Assembly: GCA_023079485.1 (NCBI GenBank) | Contig: CM041092.1 | Span: 4,588,627-4,652,626, forward strand | Length of the DNA: 64,000 bases | Reading direction: 5' to 3' | Source: Archilochus colubris | Taxonomy: Eukaryota; Chordata; Aves; Apodiformes; Trochilidae | Part shown: positions 1 to 12,203 of the stretch, piece by piece | Layout: each line of letters begins with the position of its first letter | Numbering within the stretch: the first letter of the stretch is position 1 | Made by a program: the position numbers and the translations under genes | The notes under the pieces: generated by a model | What the model was told of the DNA's origin: nothing | The model's database searches: none | The model's input: the letters and a program-made list of their open reading frames with translations, nothing else

Positions 1-1835
1 CTGAATGTTTCCATCTGCAACAGAGTGGCTGCTTTGTAAGTGATACTGGTCCAGCTAAATACAAAGGTGAGCAGGGCAGTTTAAACCATTCTTCAGTAGC
101 CATTTAAACTAAACTGGATAGAATTAGGAACAGCCCTTTCCAGTCATATATCACCTACAGCTGAGGAGAGCTTTAAAAAGCTGTCCTTGACACCTCTTAG
201 CTTTTAGTTATTCTTATCTCCTTGTTTCTTTATGGCTCTGTCATTCAATCCACCATCCAAGCTACATCTTACTCAGAAAAAGCTCAGACCAATTCCCTGG
301 TTTTCAAGAAAAAATATGATCATTAAAGAACAGAGTGCCTGAGAGCAGGACTGAAAGACTTGTCAGCAAGGGAGGAGCAGGACCTCAAAAGAGTGATGGT
401 ACAGCTGGACATAACCACAGCTGCTCTTCTTCCTCCTGTCCCTGTACAGCTGAGGCCTGAACCTGATTCAGGATCAAAAAATGCCATCTCTTTGGTCAGA
501 GTATCTCCTGGAGAGGGGTAGGAGATGCAAATCATCTGGTGTTATAGTGCAAATTATTAACAGCTCTCCTGGTCAGAATTAGGTTGTCGCTTTTCCTCCT
601 AACTTTTGGCTGTTCACTCATTTTCATATGACTTAAAACACCACAAAATCATCTTGTCTTTAAGAAACATCTACAACACCGTGGGTCTATCTGAAACAGA
701 CAATATCATTTTGCATTTTTCTGCCCCAAACCAAGATTCAGAGTTCTGTCAAAAGTCTTTCTATAAACCCTGATTAACTTGGTTTTCATGAACCATAAAT
801 TCTTTCAAAAGATTTCACTGCCTATCAGACACAATCCCTTGTTATCATTGTGGTAGAGCACAGAAGAGCCTGATCTGCTGGTCCTTGTAATTGTGCACTC
901 CCATGAGCCAGGGTCCTGTCTGTGGGTCAGACTGGGCACAATCTTTTGGGCTGGCACCACCTCATGCACTTACAATCCTCACAACTACAGTGACTTACTC
1001 AGATTTATCCTGCAGTAGTAATATTTAATAAAAAAGACATAATTTTGGCCCCATGCGGTATCTCTCATCTTGGGTTTGCTTGGGTTGGACACAGGTACCC
1101 CAGGGGAGCAGAGCTGGTGGGATGCCCATGTTGATGCTGTTCTTGCCCAAAGCAGCAGAGATTAGAGGAAGGCTTGATGCTCCCAGTGCACCCTCACACT
1201 GAAATATTCAGGTGGGCTCAGTGAAGGCAATACTCTGATATCTACTTTAATCAAGGGTTCCTCTTCCAGATTTCAAAGCCCAAATGAGGGTATATGTAAA
1301 ACCAGCACAAGAGACCCAACCCGGTGTGTGCTTATAATTAAAAACCAGCAGCAGTAGAATTAAAATGATAACAGACTCAGAAAGGTAACCAATCATCAAA
1401 GGTGATTTGAGAATGCACCAAGGTGAGTGGGATTTTTGCCATTAAGTTACCCAGGGATGGGTTTCCCCTCCAAATTTAACACCTTCCTAGGTGTTCTCCT
1501 TAATTTTTGCACTTATTAGGAGCTACCCAGGTGAAAGTAAAGTAGATCATTTTCATTGTGTCATACTTTAAAAAAACTGCAATGGAAAGTTGTCCCCTAG
1601 AAAAATAATACTTTAATTTTAGAGCATAGTATTTATTTGATAGCACACTGCCCTATTTCAGCCTTTCCTTTTGCGTGGAATAATAAGTATGCAGCATGGG
1701 GATCCAGAATGGTATTATAAAAAACCTTTCAGAAAGTTCAATTGCACATAATGCTTCATATTGCCTATTGCACAGAGTGCTTTATAATGCCTGTGCATAT
1801 GTGCATACACAGTATAAGTTTCATTTCAGAGAGGG

Positions 1836-1854
1836 AAAAAAAAAAAAAAAAAAA
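1836..1854. repeat. poly(A) tract
   Basis: This is an uninterrupted run of A of about 19 bases. It could be the tail of an old retroposed sequence, but I see no recognisable source sequence upstream and no target-site duplication. Confidence 0.85.
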
Positions 1855-2789
1855 GTAGTAGAAATTTGCAGTATTTGTTACACTTATCAGACTGGAACAC
1901 CTTTAAAAGGTTTCCTTTGAAAGATGTTTCTGTGTGACCAAAAGCAGTTAATAGTAGTTTCTTGTTGAAGACCCCAAGCTATCTTTCTATAAAAGAGTGA
2001 TACTGTAAAGCTCTGGGTATCTATTCCTCCTACAGTCTAAAAAAAACCAGCTGTACCTCTGCGGAAGTTGTACTTGTGCAGTGGGCTTTGTTGAGAAGGG
2101 TTTTGCTGTGCATCTTCTCTGTGTTTTCACAACACTCCACTACTGCTTAATAACAATCCATAATGTTCTAAAAATAATAAGCCTGGTTGCTCTGGAAAAA
2201 TAGAAAATGGAAATCCTGTCACATTTCATCCAGAGGGAATTGATACATTTTGTTTTCCTCTATTCCCTAAAGGGTACAGCAGATGTACAGGTGCTAGGCT
2301 AGAAATTGTTATAATTACAAAACCTGTATTCAGTTCCTTGGAGAGCTTTGAAATTTTCAACATACAGTAGAAGCTTGAGCTCTGAAGAGAAAAAAAAAAA
2401 ATAAATCCATATGCCCAAAGAACAATGGAGTACAGGATGATTTCCTGAATTATTTACTGCAGCAAGTCGATCATTAAGAAATAAAGCACAACAAACAAAA
2501 CTCAGATGAAGCCCTGTAAATCTAAACACCATCAAAAACCAAACTGCCAGCCCACAAAGGGTTTATATAAATATATACATACACAACTTTTTTTGTTTTT
2601 TGGGTTTTTTTTCCCACTTTTTGCATCTCTGGAGCAGTTATGTAAGACTCTGTACAGACTGCCATCACTCTTCTCACCCTGTCACTGTTGCCTGTGAATT
2701 GCAGCTATTTGTTTTCTCTGAGGGGAAAAATCTGTATTATTACTAACAGAGGAAAATTCTTTGAATTCTCTGTTTCTATACAGCTTCCA

Positions 2790-2817
2790 AAAAAAAAATA
2801 AAAAAAAAAAAAAAAAG
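2790..2817. repeat. A-rich homopolymer, interrupted once by T
   Basis: Two A runs separated by a single T give about 28 bases of nearly pure A. No retrogene or SINE body is recognisable just upstream. Confidence 0.85.
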
Positions 2818-5299
2818 GAGAGGATTACTCATACTCTTTATTGGTGAATGATCTGTCATTGATGGTGGCAATAAAAGAGAAAAGATGTTCAGGTCCTTGC
2901 TTACAGTTGTGTTGGGCTGTTGGATACCTCACTGGTCTAATGTCCAAGAAACCACAGATGAATTCTCTGGTTTCTTAGGTAGCTCTGAAGCTTACTGACA
3001 GAGGATGATGCTCATAGCCTTTCATCAGTACTGCTGGGACACTCATGTCTTCTTTCTAAATCGAGATCTATAATTTATGGATATCTTCTGGAGACTAGAA
3101 CATTTTATGTAGATCTGTCCCAATTATCTGACAATTTGCATTGTTCAAATTTTATCCCTTCCTCGCATCATTTGAAATGCATATGGAAATTGAAATGCAC
3201 TGGAAGTTGGTTTCAGATTCCTCCTGGGAGTGTGGCAAAAGTGGAGTTTTCTTGTGTTCAGCATTTTAACCCCCTGTTGTACTTACCTGAAGCCCCTTTG
3301 CTACAGGAGACTGCAGCCATCTCAGGGGTGGATGAGGAGAAGCTTGGGGAATTTGATGTGTGGAACATTTGGTGACTGGCATGGCACCAAATTATTAATA
3401 CTGTGATAACAGCTTTAAATCAGGTCCTGTGATGAACATCCTTTTCCTTTTAATCTCTGAGTGTTTTACTGCTAGTCACTGTTACAGCTCTTATTTAACA
3501 TCTTATGTTTAGGAGATTGTGCTGAGGTGGTAGGATGGGGGGGTGTGGAAAGAAGAAGTGAGCAATGTCAAAGGAGGATGAAGGTGGAAGGCTCAAGGCA
3601 ATGGCAGATTGATCCAAAAATAGATTAACTGAGCCCAGAGCACCCATCATGATGCCTTGTCAGAAGATGTGAAGTTGTGGACTGGTACCCCTAAACAGAA
3701 TGAAGCAGGAATTGATTTGTTGGGTTTTTTTCCACTTATATTTCTAATCCATTTGTAGATTATGCATTAGGTGCTATGTCTTACTTATCATGGTTTACAA
3801 ATAACAGCCTAATCCCCTAAACTCAAATTATTTGATAAATAATCTGTCCTGCTAGCAAAACTTCAGTCTCACTGAAAACCTGAATGTTGTTACTCAATGG
3901 ATTTTTGACAATCTGACTGGAGCCCACTTGGATAAAATCTTCAGGGAAATCAGTCCCTGCATTGCTGTGCTCATTATGTGGCTTTTTGGACAATATGCTC
4001 ACTATTGCTAACTAAAAAAACTCTACTGCTTTTCCTCTTTAGAAAAGAAACTTCATTCTTTGCTGGTTTTCATGTAACACAAACCCAAACACCAACAAAT
4101 AAGGAATTCCTCATTTATCTATTGCTGTCACTTCTGCAGGACTTTGCAGAGTAGGAACTTGCTGTTCAGTCTCTGGATCTGAGAAGGAAAAACAAATGCT
4201 TGGTCTTCTCTTCCTCCCTGAAGACAGCATCATGTTCAAATGGACTTGAGAAGCTCAGCTCCATCAGCAGGCACAGAAGGAAGGCAATGTCACAGTTATT
4301 TCTGTGTGCAGTCTGAGTTGGTATAGCTATTTCTGTTATGGAAATTCACCTTGCAAGTCTTCAAGATTTGTATTCTCCAGAACAGAACAGGAGGAATTCA
4401 GTAATATTGTCTCCTTCCTGAGGTGCTCCATCTTGGGAAACAAAGCAGGAGCCTGTGTTTTAGACTTTTATAAATTAAAAAAAAAGTAGGAAATGGGAAC
4501 AAATTCCCTGTAAGTAGCATCATTCTATGAGCTTTACTGGGGTTTTGAGCATGGCTGATAAACAGAGGAGTATTGCAGGTTTTAAAAAAAAATAATAAAA
4601 AACAACTGAAAAATAGTCCTCAGAGGCTATGTAGGATTTATACTTCTCTCAATTAAGCTCCAAGGGAAGGATTTTTCTTGACTGTGAAGGCAACTTCTGT
4701 AGTAACCTTTCCAAAGTCTCCAAAAAAACCCAAAAAGGACACACTAGAATTGCATTGCATTGTGTTTCATCTGGCACAGCTCTTCAGTCTCTTCAATAAT
4801 TTCTGGTGCCACAAAATGTCTTCATGTAACATAGCAACAGTTTCAGCAACTCTGCAGCTTTAGAATCATCAAAACCATTGCAGTTTGGTCTGAATGGCAC
4901 GGATCCTTTTGCTGTTCTATACATTGTCTAATGTGTAGGCATGGTATTTACAAATAGCTGTCTCTCCTCCTACAGCAAAAGAGAATAAGAAAACAGCTTG
5001 AATGGATACCACAGCTGATGCTTGAAATCTCTCCAAGGTGTCTGAGACATCCTGGAAAGGAAAAACTCCTGACTTAAGAGGAAGAGGGCTCATTTCTTTT
5101 TGAATACTTAACAGCAACATGTTAAAAAAATCAAAAGTACCAGATAGCAATAAATAAAGGGGAAATGTTAAATGAAGATCTTCTGCTTGTGGAATTTGTG
5201 CTTTCTCATGCAATGCACTGAGCTTCAAAAGAGCCTGAACTCTGGGAAGTACTGGTTCATGAGCAGCAGCTTCCTTATAGAGTGCCATTTAATCAGATT

Positions 5300-8200
5300 A
5301 ATAAACTCTATAATAAAGCTTTAAGTATACTTGTAAGGTGACATATTTAAATAAGAAAATGTGTAGGATAAACTTGCTCAAGGGTTGGCTAGTTTTTAAA
5401 CTTTGTTTCCTAATTTTATATTTCAATGTAGTATATTTTCAAAAAGGTTATTAAAGGTTTTAAAGTTATTTAAAGACTTAAAAAAAAAAAAAAAAGCAAA
5501 CAAAGAAAAAACCCAACAAATCTTAAATGAATAAAACCCTAAAAATTAACAGTTTCCCGGAAAACATAGAAAGAGTATTTCTTCCAGCCTCCAACAGGGA
5601 AGGATCTCCATGGTCTGTGTGCATGTGGATTCTCATTATACTGCAATTCATTAAGGATTTTCTCATGAGATACCTTCAGTCTGTGAGGCAAAGAGAATTG
5701 AGGGTTGGGGGGGATGCTACGAGCTGTAGTTACACTGCTGTGTATATAACACACAGATATGTGTGTGTGTAAAATATGTGTAGGTGAATAGAGCTTGAAC
5801 ATGAACACTATTCTGGCAGAAGAGTTCTTCCTCACCATCTCTCTGTTATGTGCAAGTAGGCTCCAAAAATGTCTGCAGGGAGCTTTTCTTCTTAGCACAA
5901 ACTGCACAGTTGGAGGAAGGGAAAGGAGCAGAACAGGCTCCTCAGTGGGATGATGCATTAAATGTTTCTTGATCACACTGAGATGAAACCAAGACTTGTA
6001 GCACTTGAAATGAGGGCCACACTGGTCTGAAAACAAAGCAGAATGTAATTAAAACAAACAAAAAAAAATCCCTCCTGTGATTCCATCTACTGAATTCAGA
6101 TTTAGAACTAACATCTCTGCATTGGGGTGCATACAAGATAGGAAGAGCCATGGTAGGCTCTAGGTAGGACACCACACAGAGATGTCACCAGGCTCTACTC
6201 CCACTCCAAAGAGATCAGCATTGTCTTTGCCTGCATGCTGAGTTAAGATGCACCCCATAAAACTGCTCTATGGATGGACCCAATCCCAACAGTGAGCAAA
6301 GCAGAGGGATGGGCATGGCACAAAGTGGCCTCCAACAAGAGCCATAGAGGACAACACTGTTGTTTCCACACAGCTTCTCTGTCTGTAGCAGAGCTGCTGG
6401 TAGGATGGAATGGGAAGGAGCCACTTCAGTAGCCATCAAGATGTTCAGGACATGAGGTCATCAGGTGAGCAATCAGTTCTTTCTGAATAGGCAGTTTCTG
6501 GAAAGATCCCATTTTCTCTCTCAGGCAGTACATCCCAGTGAATCATGGTGAATTCCAAGAGGGATATGAACATTTCCAGAGTACAAAGAGTTCACTAGTG
6601 ATGCCTGGCTTCACCGTCAGCAAAAAACAGGTTGGAAGAGTAGGAGAAAGTAGAATCTAAATATTCCCATTTTAAAATAAATAAATATTATATTGGGGGA
6701 TATCTTGTCCTTCATGAAGTCTGTTAGGTCTTGCAAATAATCTCATTATAAGCAGGATGTCATGCAAATAGTTGGCAGCAATATTAACACTAATAGTAAG
6801 GTTTGCCAGGGCTGGAGGTCATGAGAAGTTAAGGGCATATTCCAGCCCTCTTCCCTGAGTACCACTTTCACAAGGAATAATTATGCACAGTAAAAGCTGA
6901 TGGATTGTTCTGATATCAGTGAAGCCTTCATGTCTTTTCACCAGATGTAAAGTGTAATCAGAATTTTACAGAAGTACTTCTGAATGTCATTTTTGCAGTT
7001 TTCTTGGCAGCTTTTTAGAATCCATTTCCTGTCATACACGGTGCTACAAAGAGGCAGAATTGTAAAAATGCTGTGTTTCTTTCCCTGCTTTTTCTTAAGC
7101 AGGGGAAAGCTAAAGACAAGATACAGAGGATGGAATAGATACATAGGAACTTCAGTAGCCATGTAAACTGGCTGTGGGTTTTTTTTTTTTCCTGATAGTG
7201 CCAGGTTGCCTATTATCTCAGCTTTTGTTGTGTAATTAAAATGTCTTTAGCCAGAAGTATCCCTGTATCTCTCTGCTCACTGACTGAAAATTTGAGACCA
7301 TCAGCACCCCTTGGCAAACACCTCGTGCACACTGTGCCTGGCACCTGGACTGGGGGTTTGCAGCAGTTTCCTCTGCTTCAAAGAGGAAATATTTGGAATT
7401 TGCAATTCAGGATTTGCCATGGCAAAGGAGAGCTGATCCCTGAGCCTGGTGCTGTGCTGCTGTGCCAAGGGCAACAGCAGATCAGAGCAAGGGGAAAAGC
7501 TCAGCAGAAGATTATTTTTATAGGCTCTCAACCTACCTGGCCAAGTCACAGAGAAGCCTGTGGTCCCTCACCAGCTTACAATCATTATTGGACCTTTAAT
7601 TCAAGTCTAACACTTCTGATTGCTGATACTGTGCAGTTAATTTAGTGTTGGTAGATCAACTGCATGGACAGTTGTCATGGACATTTGCAAGGCTGCAGTG
7701 CCAGGTCATAAAAAGACTGGCAGCAGAGCAAAACTGAGGATCTTCCACCTGTATAGCTGTCAAACCATAGAAAATGTAAATATTCTTTGTCTTACAAAAC
7801 AGATAAAGATTTATCAACAGGAAGGGGCTTTGCCTGAAGGAGTGCTCCAGATTGAAAGGAAAGCTCCATATTGGCAAGATCTTTAGCAATTCAAAGCTGT
7901 TTTCTGGAATCAGCAGGGGTATTTCTGCTTCTGACTGCTCCTCTGGGAGATTCAGCTCAGTCTTTGCTTTTCTTTTCTGTTTTGCTGCTTAGTGAGCATT
8001 TGTGCACTGCACAATAGGATCTTTCCCTTTAGACTGGACACGGGGCAACTGGGAGTTGTTTCAGGAGATCTGAATGCAGTAGTGAAAGGACAAAATTGGA
8101 AAGTTCTTGTCATTCCCAGTGCTGCACAGTGAGTTGGATTGTAGCTCATATTTCTGAAAAATCAAGGGAGAAAGTGTTGCCCAGAGAACACAAAGTGCAG

Positions 8201-10980
8201 GCAGCTGATGTGACACATCATGAGCAGCTAGAGATCACCTCTGGAAAACAGTTGGGTGAAAAAAGGTTGGAAAAACTTTGCTTTTTCTTACTTTGATGAC
8301 ATGACTTCAGGAGTTAAGGATATATTTTAAACTTCATTTGGTTTTGATCTTGTTAAGAGTTAATTCAGTGAGGTCATGCCTGACTCCAGGAGTTGTTCTC
8401 CCATGTCTTTTACACAAGTACAAAAAAGTTGTCACATGAATAAAACCAGTATCAATGCAACTCCAGATGAACTGAACTACTGCTCAGTATCTTAACATAT
8501 TTGTTGGGTAGCAAATGGTTTGCTTCTGATGTGGTTAATTAGCCAAGTAAGGGTCTGCAAAGTCAAAAACCAAACGATGCTCTGTGGTTTTTGCTCAATC
8601 ATCTGCATGATGTGGTTGTGCTGAAATATTATGCTTAAGCTTGGAACAACTGCAGATAAAATCAGCTGCCTGGTGCCTCCCAGACACGAACTTCACAAGC
8701 ACAAGCTCCTTACCATGACTGCTCACTACTGCTGAGGCTACTAAATTGCCCTTCCTGTTCCTTCTCTCATTGTATGGTCCTCTTCAAGATGGATTTGCCC
8801 CTCCCTGAAGATTCTCATTTACCTTCTTATTTCTCTCAAAGGCTTGGCAGCTTTCCACAGGTAAGGTTGCTATTGAAGAGATTATTTTAGTGCTACCATG
8901 GTTTGGTGCTACCAAGCACCACCCCAGCACTCCTACATTCCTACCCCCCTGCAGTGGGATGGGGAAGACATTTGGGTGAAAAAAAAGCAGAGTGCATGGG
9001 TTCAGATAAAGACAGATTAAGAGGACAGGAAAGGAAGAGAAAATAATAATAATCATCAATAACAACAACAGTACCAGATTTTACAAAAGAAGTGATGCAT
9101 AATGCAATTGTTCACCACCCACTGATCAATGAGCAGCTCATCCCCAAGCAGTGATTGCCACTCCCTGGCCAGCTGTCCCCATTCCATATGCTGAGCATGA
9201 TGTCCTATGGTATGGAATATCCCTCTGGGCAGGTTGGGGCAGCTGTCCTGGCCATGCCCCCTCCCAGCTTTTTGTGCACCAGTAAGGCATGAGAAGCTGA
9301 AAAGTCCTTGACTTGGTGCTTAGCAACACCTAAACCATCAGTGTATTATCAACATTAGTCTCATACTAAACCCAAAACACAGCACTACATCTGCTCTGGG
9401 GAGAAAATTAACTCTATGCCACTCAAAACCAGGATGGGATGCCAGTGTGGTCAGAAAGAAATTTAACTAATTATTATCTAAATATTAGTATCCATGCTAA
9501 CAGTGATAATGTGGCGTTTATGAAAAACCAGAAGGCGTTTTCTAAATCTGCTTTCAGATTTTCTTCAGACAGGTGAGACATTTTCCAGCACACTGTACCT
9601 GTGTAACAGAGGCATGGGAGTGACAGGTAAACAGAGAATGGGAGTATGAACAAGAAAGTTTACTAGGTGAGCATACATTACAGCAACTTATATTTAACCT
9701 GGGAGATGTTATAATCCCTGAGGCAAAGGACAAAAGACACAGGGGTCTTGTACAAGCTGACAATGCAGTGCTCTTACCAGCACTAAAAGGTTTATTTCTA
9801 TTCCTATAATTTCAAGTAAGTCTTAAGTAGAAAGTAAGTAACTCTTATGCTTGCTATGTGAATTCTTATGCATTTAAAGAGTTTCTAAACCAGCAAAGTA
9901 AGAACTGGGCTCTCTCCAGAAATACTGCAAAAAATAACTCCTGTAGACATCACATGTCTCCAACTCTGCTTCTTAAGGCTTTGTGTGACACAGAGCACCA
10001 TAACCTTCTGCCACACAGCCAAAAGGAAGGATGTTTTGTATAAAAGGAACATTTTAACTTTTCTTTACCACCCCCAAGGTGCCTAAATAATATAGTGAAG
10101 TCATCCAACCTTGAAGCAAACCTATCCAGCCTTGATTTTTCCATAGCCACTCAGCAATATGAAAAGAAAAACTCTGTCTCAAAGTCAATAGGTTTAGGGA
10201 TGCATTCAGGAAGACTTAAGTCTATGTCAAACACAAGTACTTGCTTTCAGGTTTAGTTGAGTACCATCAAAACTCTTGTTGGATATAAGAGATACAAGGC
10301 TTTGAATAGATTCATTTTTTTTTTAATCCCATGATGTTTCTACAGTAACATTTATATAACCTGTGGGAACTGGTAATATCATTCTCCTTGCAGCATATTT
10401 ATACTCCAACAAGCTCTTGTGTCCATAATTGCACTCAGAGACAGAGTCCATCAGCTGCCACCATTCCACTACCAGGAGACAATACAGAAGAAAAAGGGCA
10501 AAGCTATCCATGTAGTTTTTCAACAAACTGAAGAAAAAGAGTCAGGCATGAGAGCAAAATGATTGCCAGTCTGTGAGAGATGAGAAGCTTGCAGCTGCAG
10601 GATGCAAAAGAATTTCATTGACCTGTTGTTGGTTTGTAAAGATAAAAGCCTTTCTCTAGAAATGCTTTAAAATGTATATAGACACACACACAAGATTAAT
10701 AGAAAGCTTAAAAAGTTCAGCTGCAAGCAGTGGTTAGAAGTTATACCAGCAGGGCTATTATCTCTTCATGTGACCATTGTACCTGTCTCATGGCTTGTTG
10801 AGGAGTTTCCAAACGTCTGGAAAAAACAGAGAAATCCCTGTTAATTAAAGGTGAGAATGGGAGAAATTAATCAGTAAGAAATAAAGAGAAGGAGGTAATC
10901 AATGAAGAAGGAGGATCCTGCTGGTAGGATGCAGTTAGACTTTGAGGAAAAGGAGATGGTATGATATGATTGTGTTGTTG
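5300..10980. other. unique-looking DNA, no gene recognised
   Basis: The frames here reach 165 codons (5539-6036 minus) and 134 codons (7241-7645 plus). Their translations are compositionally random, with no domain, signal peptide or family signature that I recognise. Simple-sequence patches include a (TG)n run near 5760-5770, an AAT/AAC-rich patch near 9041-9070 and a short (AC)n near 10,680. No CR1, LTR or RNA gene was seen. Confidence 0.55.
9041..9070. repeat. AAT/AAC trinucleotide-rich microsatellite
   Basis: Four AAT units are followed by an interrupted segment and then several AAC units. This is an imperfect trinucleotide repeat with no sign of coding use. Confidence 0.75.
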
Positions 10981-10982
10981 TT

Positions 10983-11006
10983 GATATGATATGATATGAT
11001 ATGATA
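10983..11006. repeat. (ATGAT)n pentanucleotide repeat
   Basis: The five-base unit ATGAT is repeated about 4.6 times without interruption. A further partial copy lies about 25 bases upstream, near 10,957. A pentanucleotide tract like this is likely to vary in length between individuals. Confidence 0.85.
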
Positions 11007-12186
11007 GCTCCCTGGCTATTTTGCTCCACTTGCTGAGAGGACACAAGTCTTGCAGTCCAAGTTTTAAAACAACCAAAAGTTGGCACAGATAATGGTACTG
11101 TATGAAAAAAAAAGGCCAAACAATCACTGATGAGTATTGAGAAGGGAAGAACCTTACCATTAGATATTGGAAAAGTGAGAAAAATGGAATAACAGAGCTA
11201 GGGCTCTGCTGGCTATTTGATCTCAGTAATTACCTCTGACAAACAGAAAGAAAAGCTGAATTGTCTGGAATGCCTTTGCCAAGAAAGCCCAGCAGAAGTG
11301 TGGACAAAATCTTCTCCTAAGCAATCCTGATAGTAGCAGGAAGTGTTTCTGATGAAAAGCAAGAGGAAATAGGTGAAATAGAGTCTGAAGAGGAGCAGAG
11401 AAGTATGTTAGATTTCCACTTCTACAGAAACCACAAGACCACGTGTGGCTGAGGTAGGTGTCTCCCTTTGTGGCTGCACTTAAATCATATATTTAATATA
11501 TAATTAAATATATTTAGGATGTATAATATTTTCTTTATAATATACTTACTATTTGGTTTAATGTTACTAACTATATTCTGGCTCTGGCAGGAGGTCAGGA
11601 CACTGCCTGTCAAATTCATATTAGATGGGGTGGTCTCAAAAGCTCATAACTAATTATGAGATTGTTTATTAACAACTAATCTAAGCCCTGTAGTTTTTAT
11701 AGAAAACTGGATTAGTCTGGTTCTCAGCTTCCATCAACTGAGTATACTTCTGAATTATTCTTCACACAAACTCTGGATTTTAAATTTATTTTTATTGTTA
11801 TTTTTTTCAGTTCCTCCAACACCCTATGACAAATGCCCCCAAAAGACAAAGCATAACAGGCACAGAATGGACTGGGGCAGGATATTAAAGGACATAAATA
11901 GAAAGCAGAAGCTGTAAATTCTATATTTGCTGACTACCTTCCTTACCTTCCCCACTGGGGCTCTCAGGATATATTACTGCCATTGAGGAAGTCACCTCTG
12001 AAACCCAACCAGCAAAGCAGCCAGTGCTGTGTTCTTCCTGCAAGGTGTTTTCTCAGAGGCATTTATTTCTCTCCCTTTTTAACAGGAATGCCACAGCAGC
12101 TCGTTCTGCCTTTCTTCTTGAAATTGATGTTATGAGCAAATGAAAAAAAGTCTCACCTGAAATAATTCCCCACCTGTAAAACAGGG

Positions 12187-12203
12187 AATAATAATAATAA
12201 TAA
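12187..12203. repeat. (AAT)n microsatellite
   Basis: About five to six uninterrupted AAT units in otherwise unique DNA. Confidence 0.8.

Larger units (their letters stand above)
1..4900. other. AT-rich unique DNA, no gene recognised
   Basis: I see no gene or recognisable transposon here. Open frames are short (under about 80 codons), lie on both strands and show no domain or conserved motif. There are A-rich homopolymers near 1836-1854 and 2790-2817, and mixed T/A runs near 2590-2620. The stretch could be intergenic or intronic, and sequence alone does not separate the two. Confidence 0.6.

Noticed and set aside
2790..2817. Poly(A) tracts (also near 1,836, 18,122, 33,572 and 48,244) as possible tails of processed pseudogenes
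   Set aside because: No coding remnant or target-site duplication is recognisable upstream of any of them.
4917..5288. A 123-codon minus-strand frame whose translation (MALYKEAAAHEPVLPRV...) looks somewhat protein-like
   Set aside because: A stop codon directly precedes the ATG, possible splice sites are weak, and I recognise no family. It fits a chance frame.
5539..6036. A 165-codon minus-strand frame
   Set aside because: Composition is random, it crosses a simple TG repeat, and it shows no domain or signal peptide.
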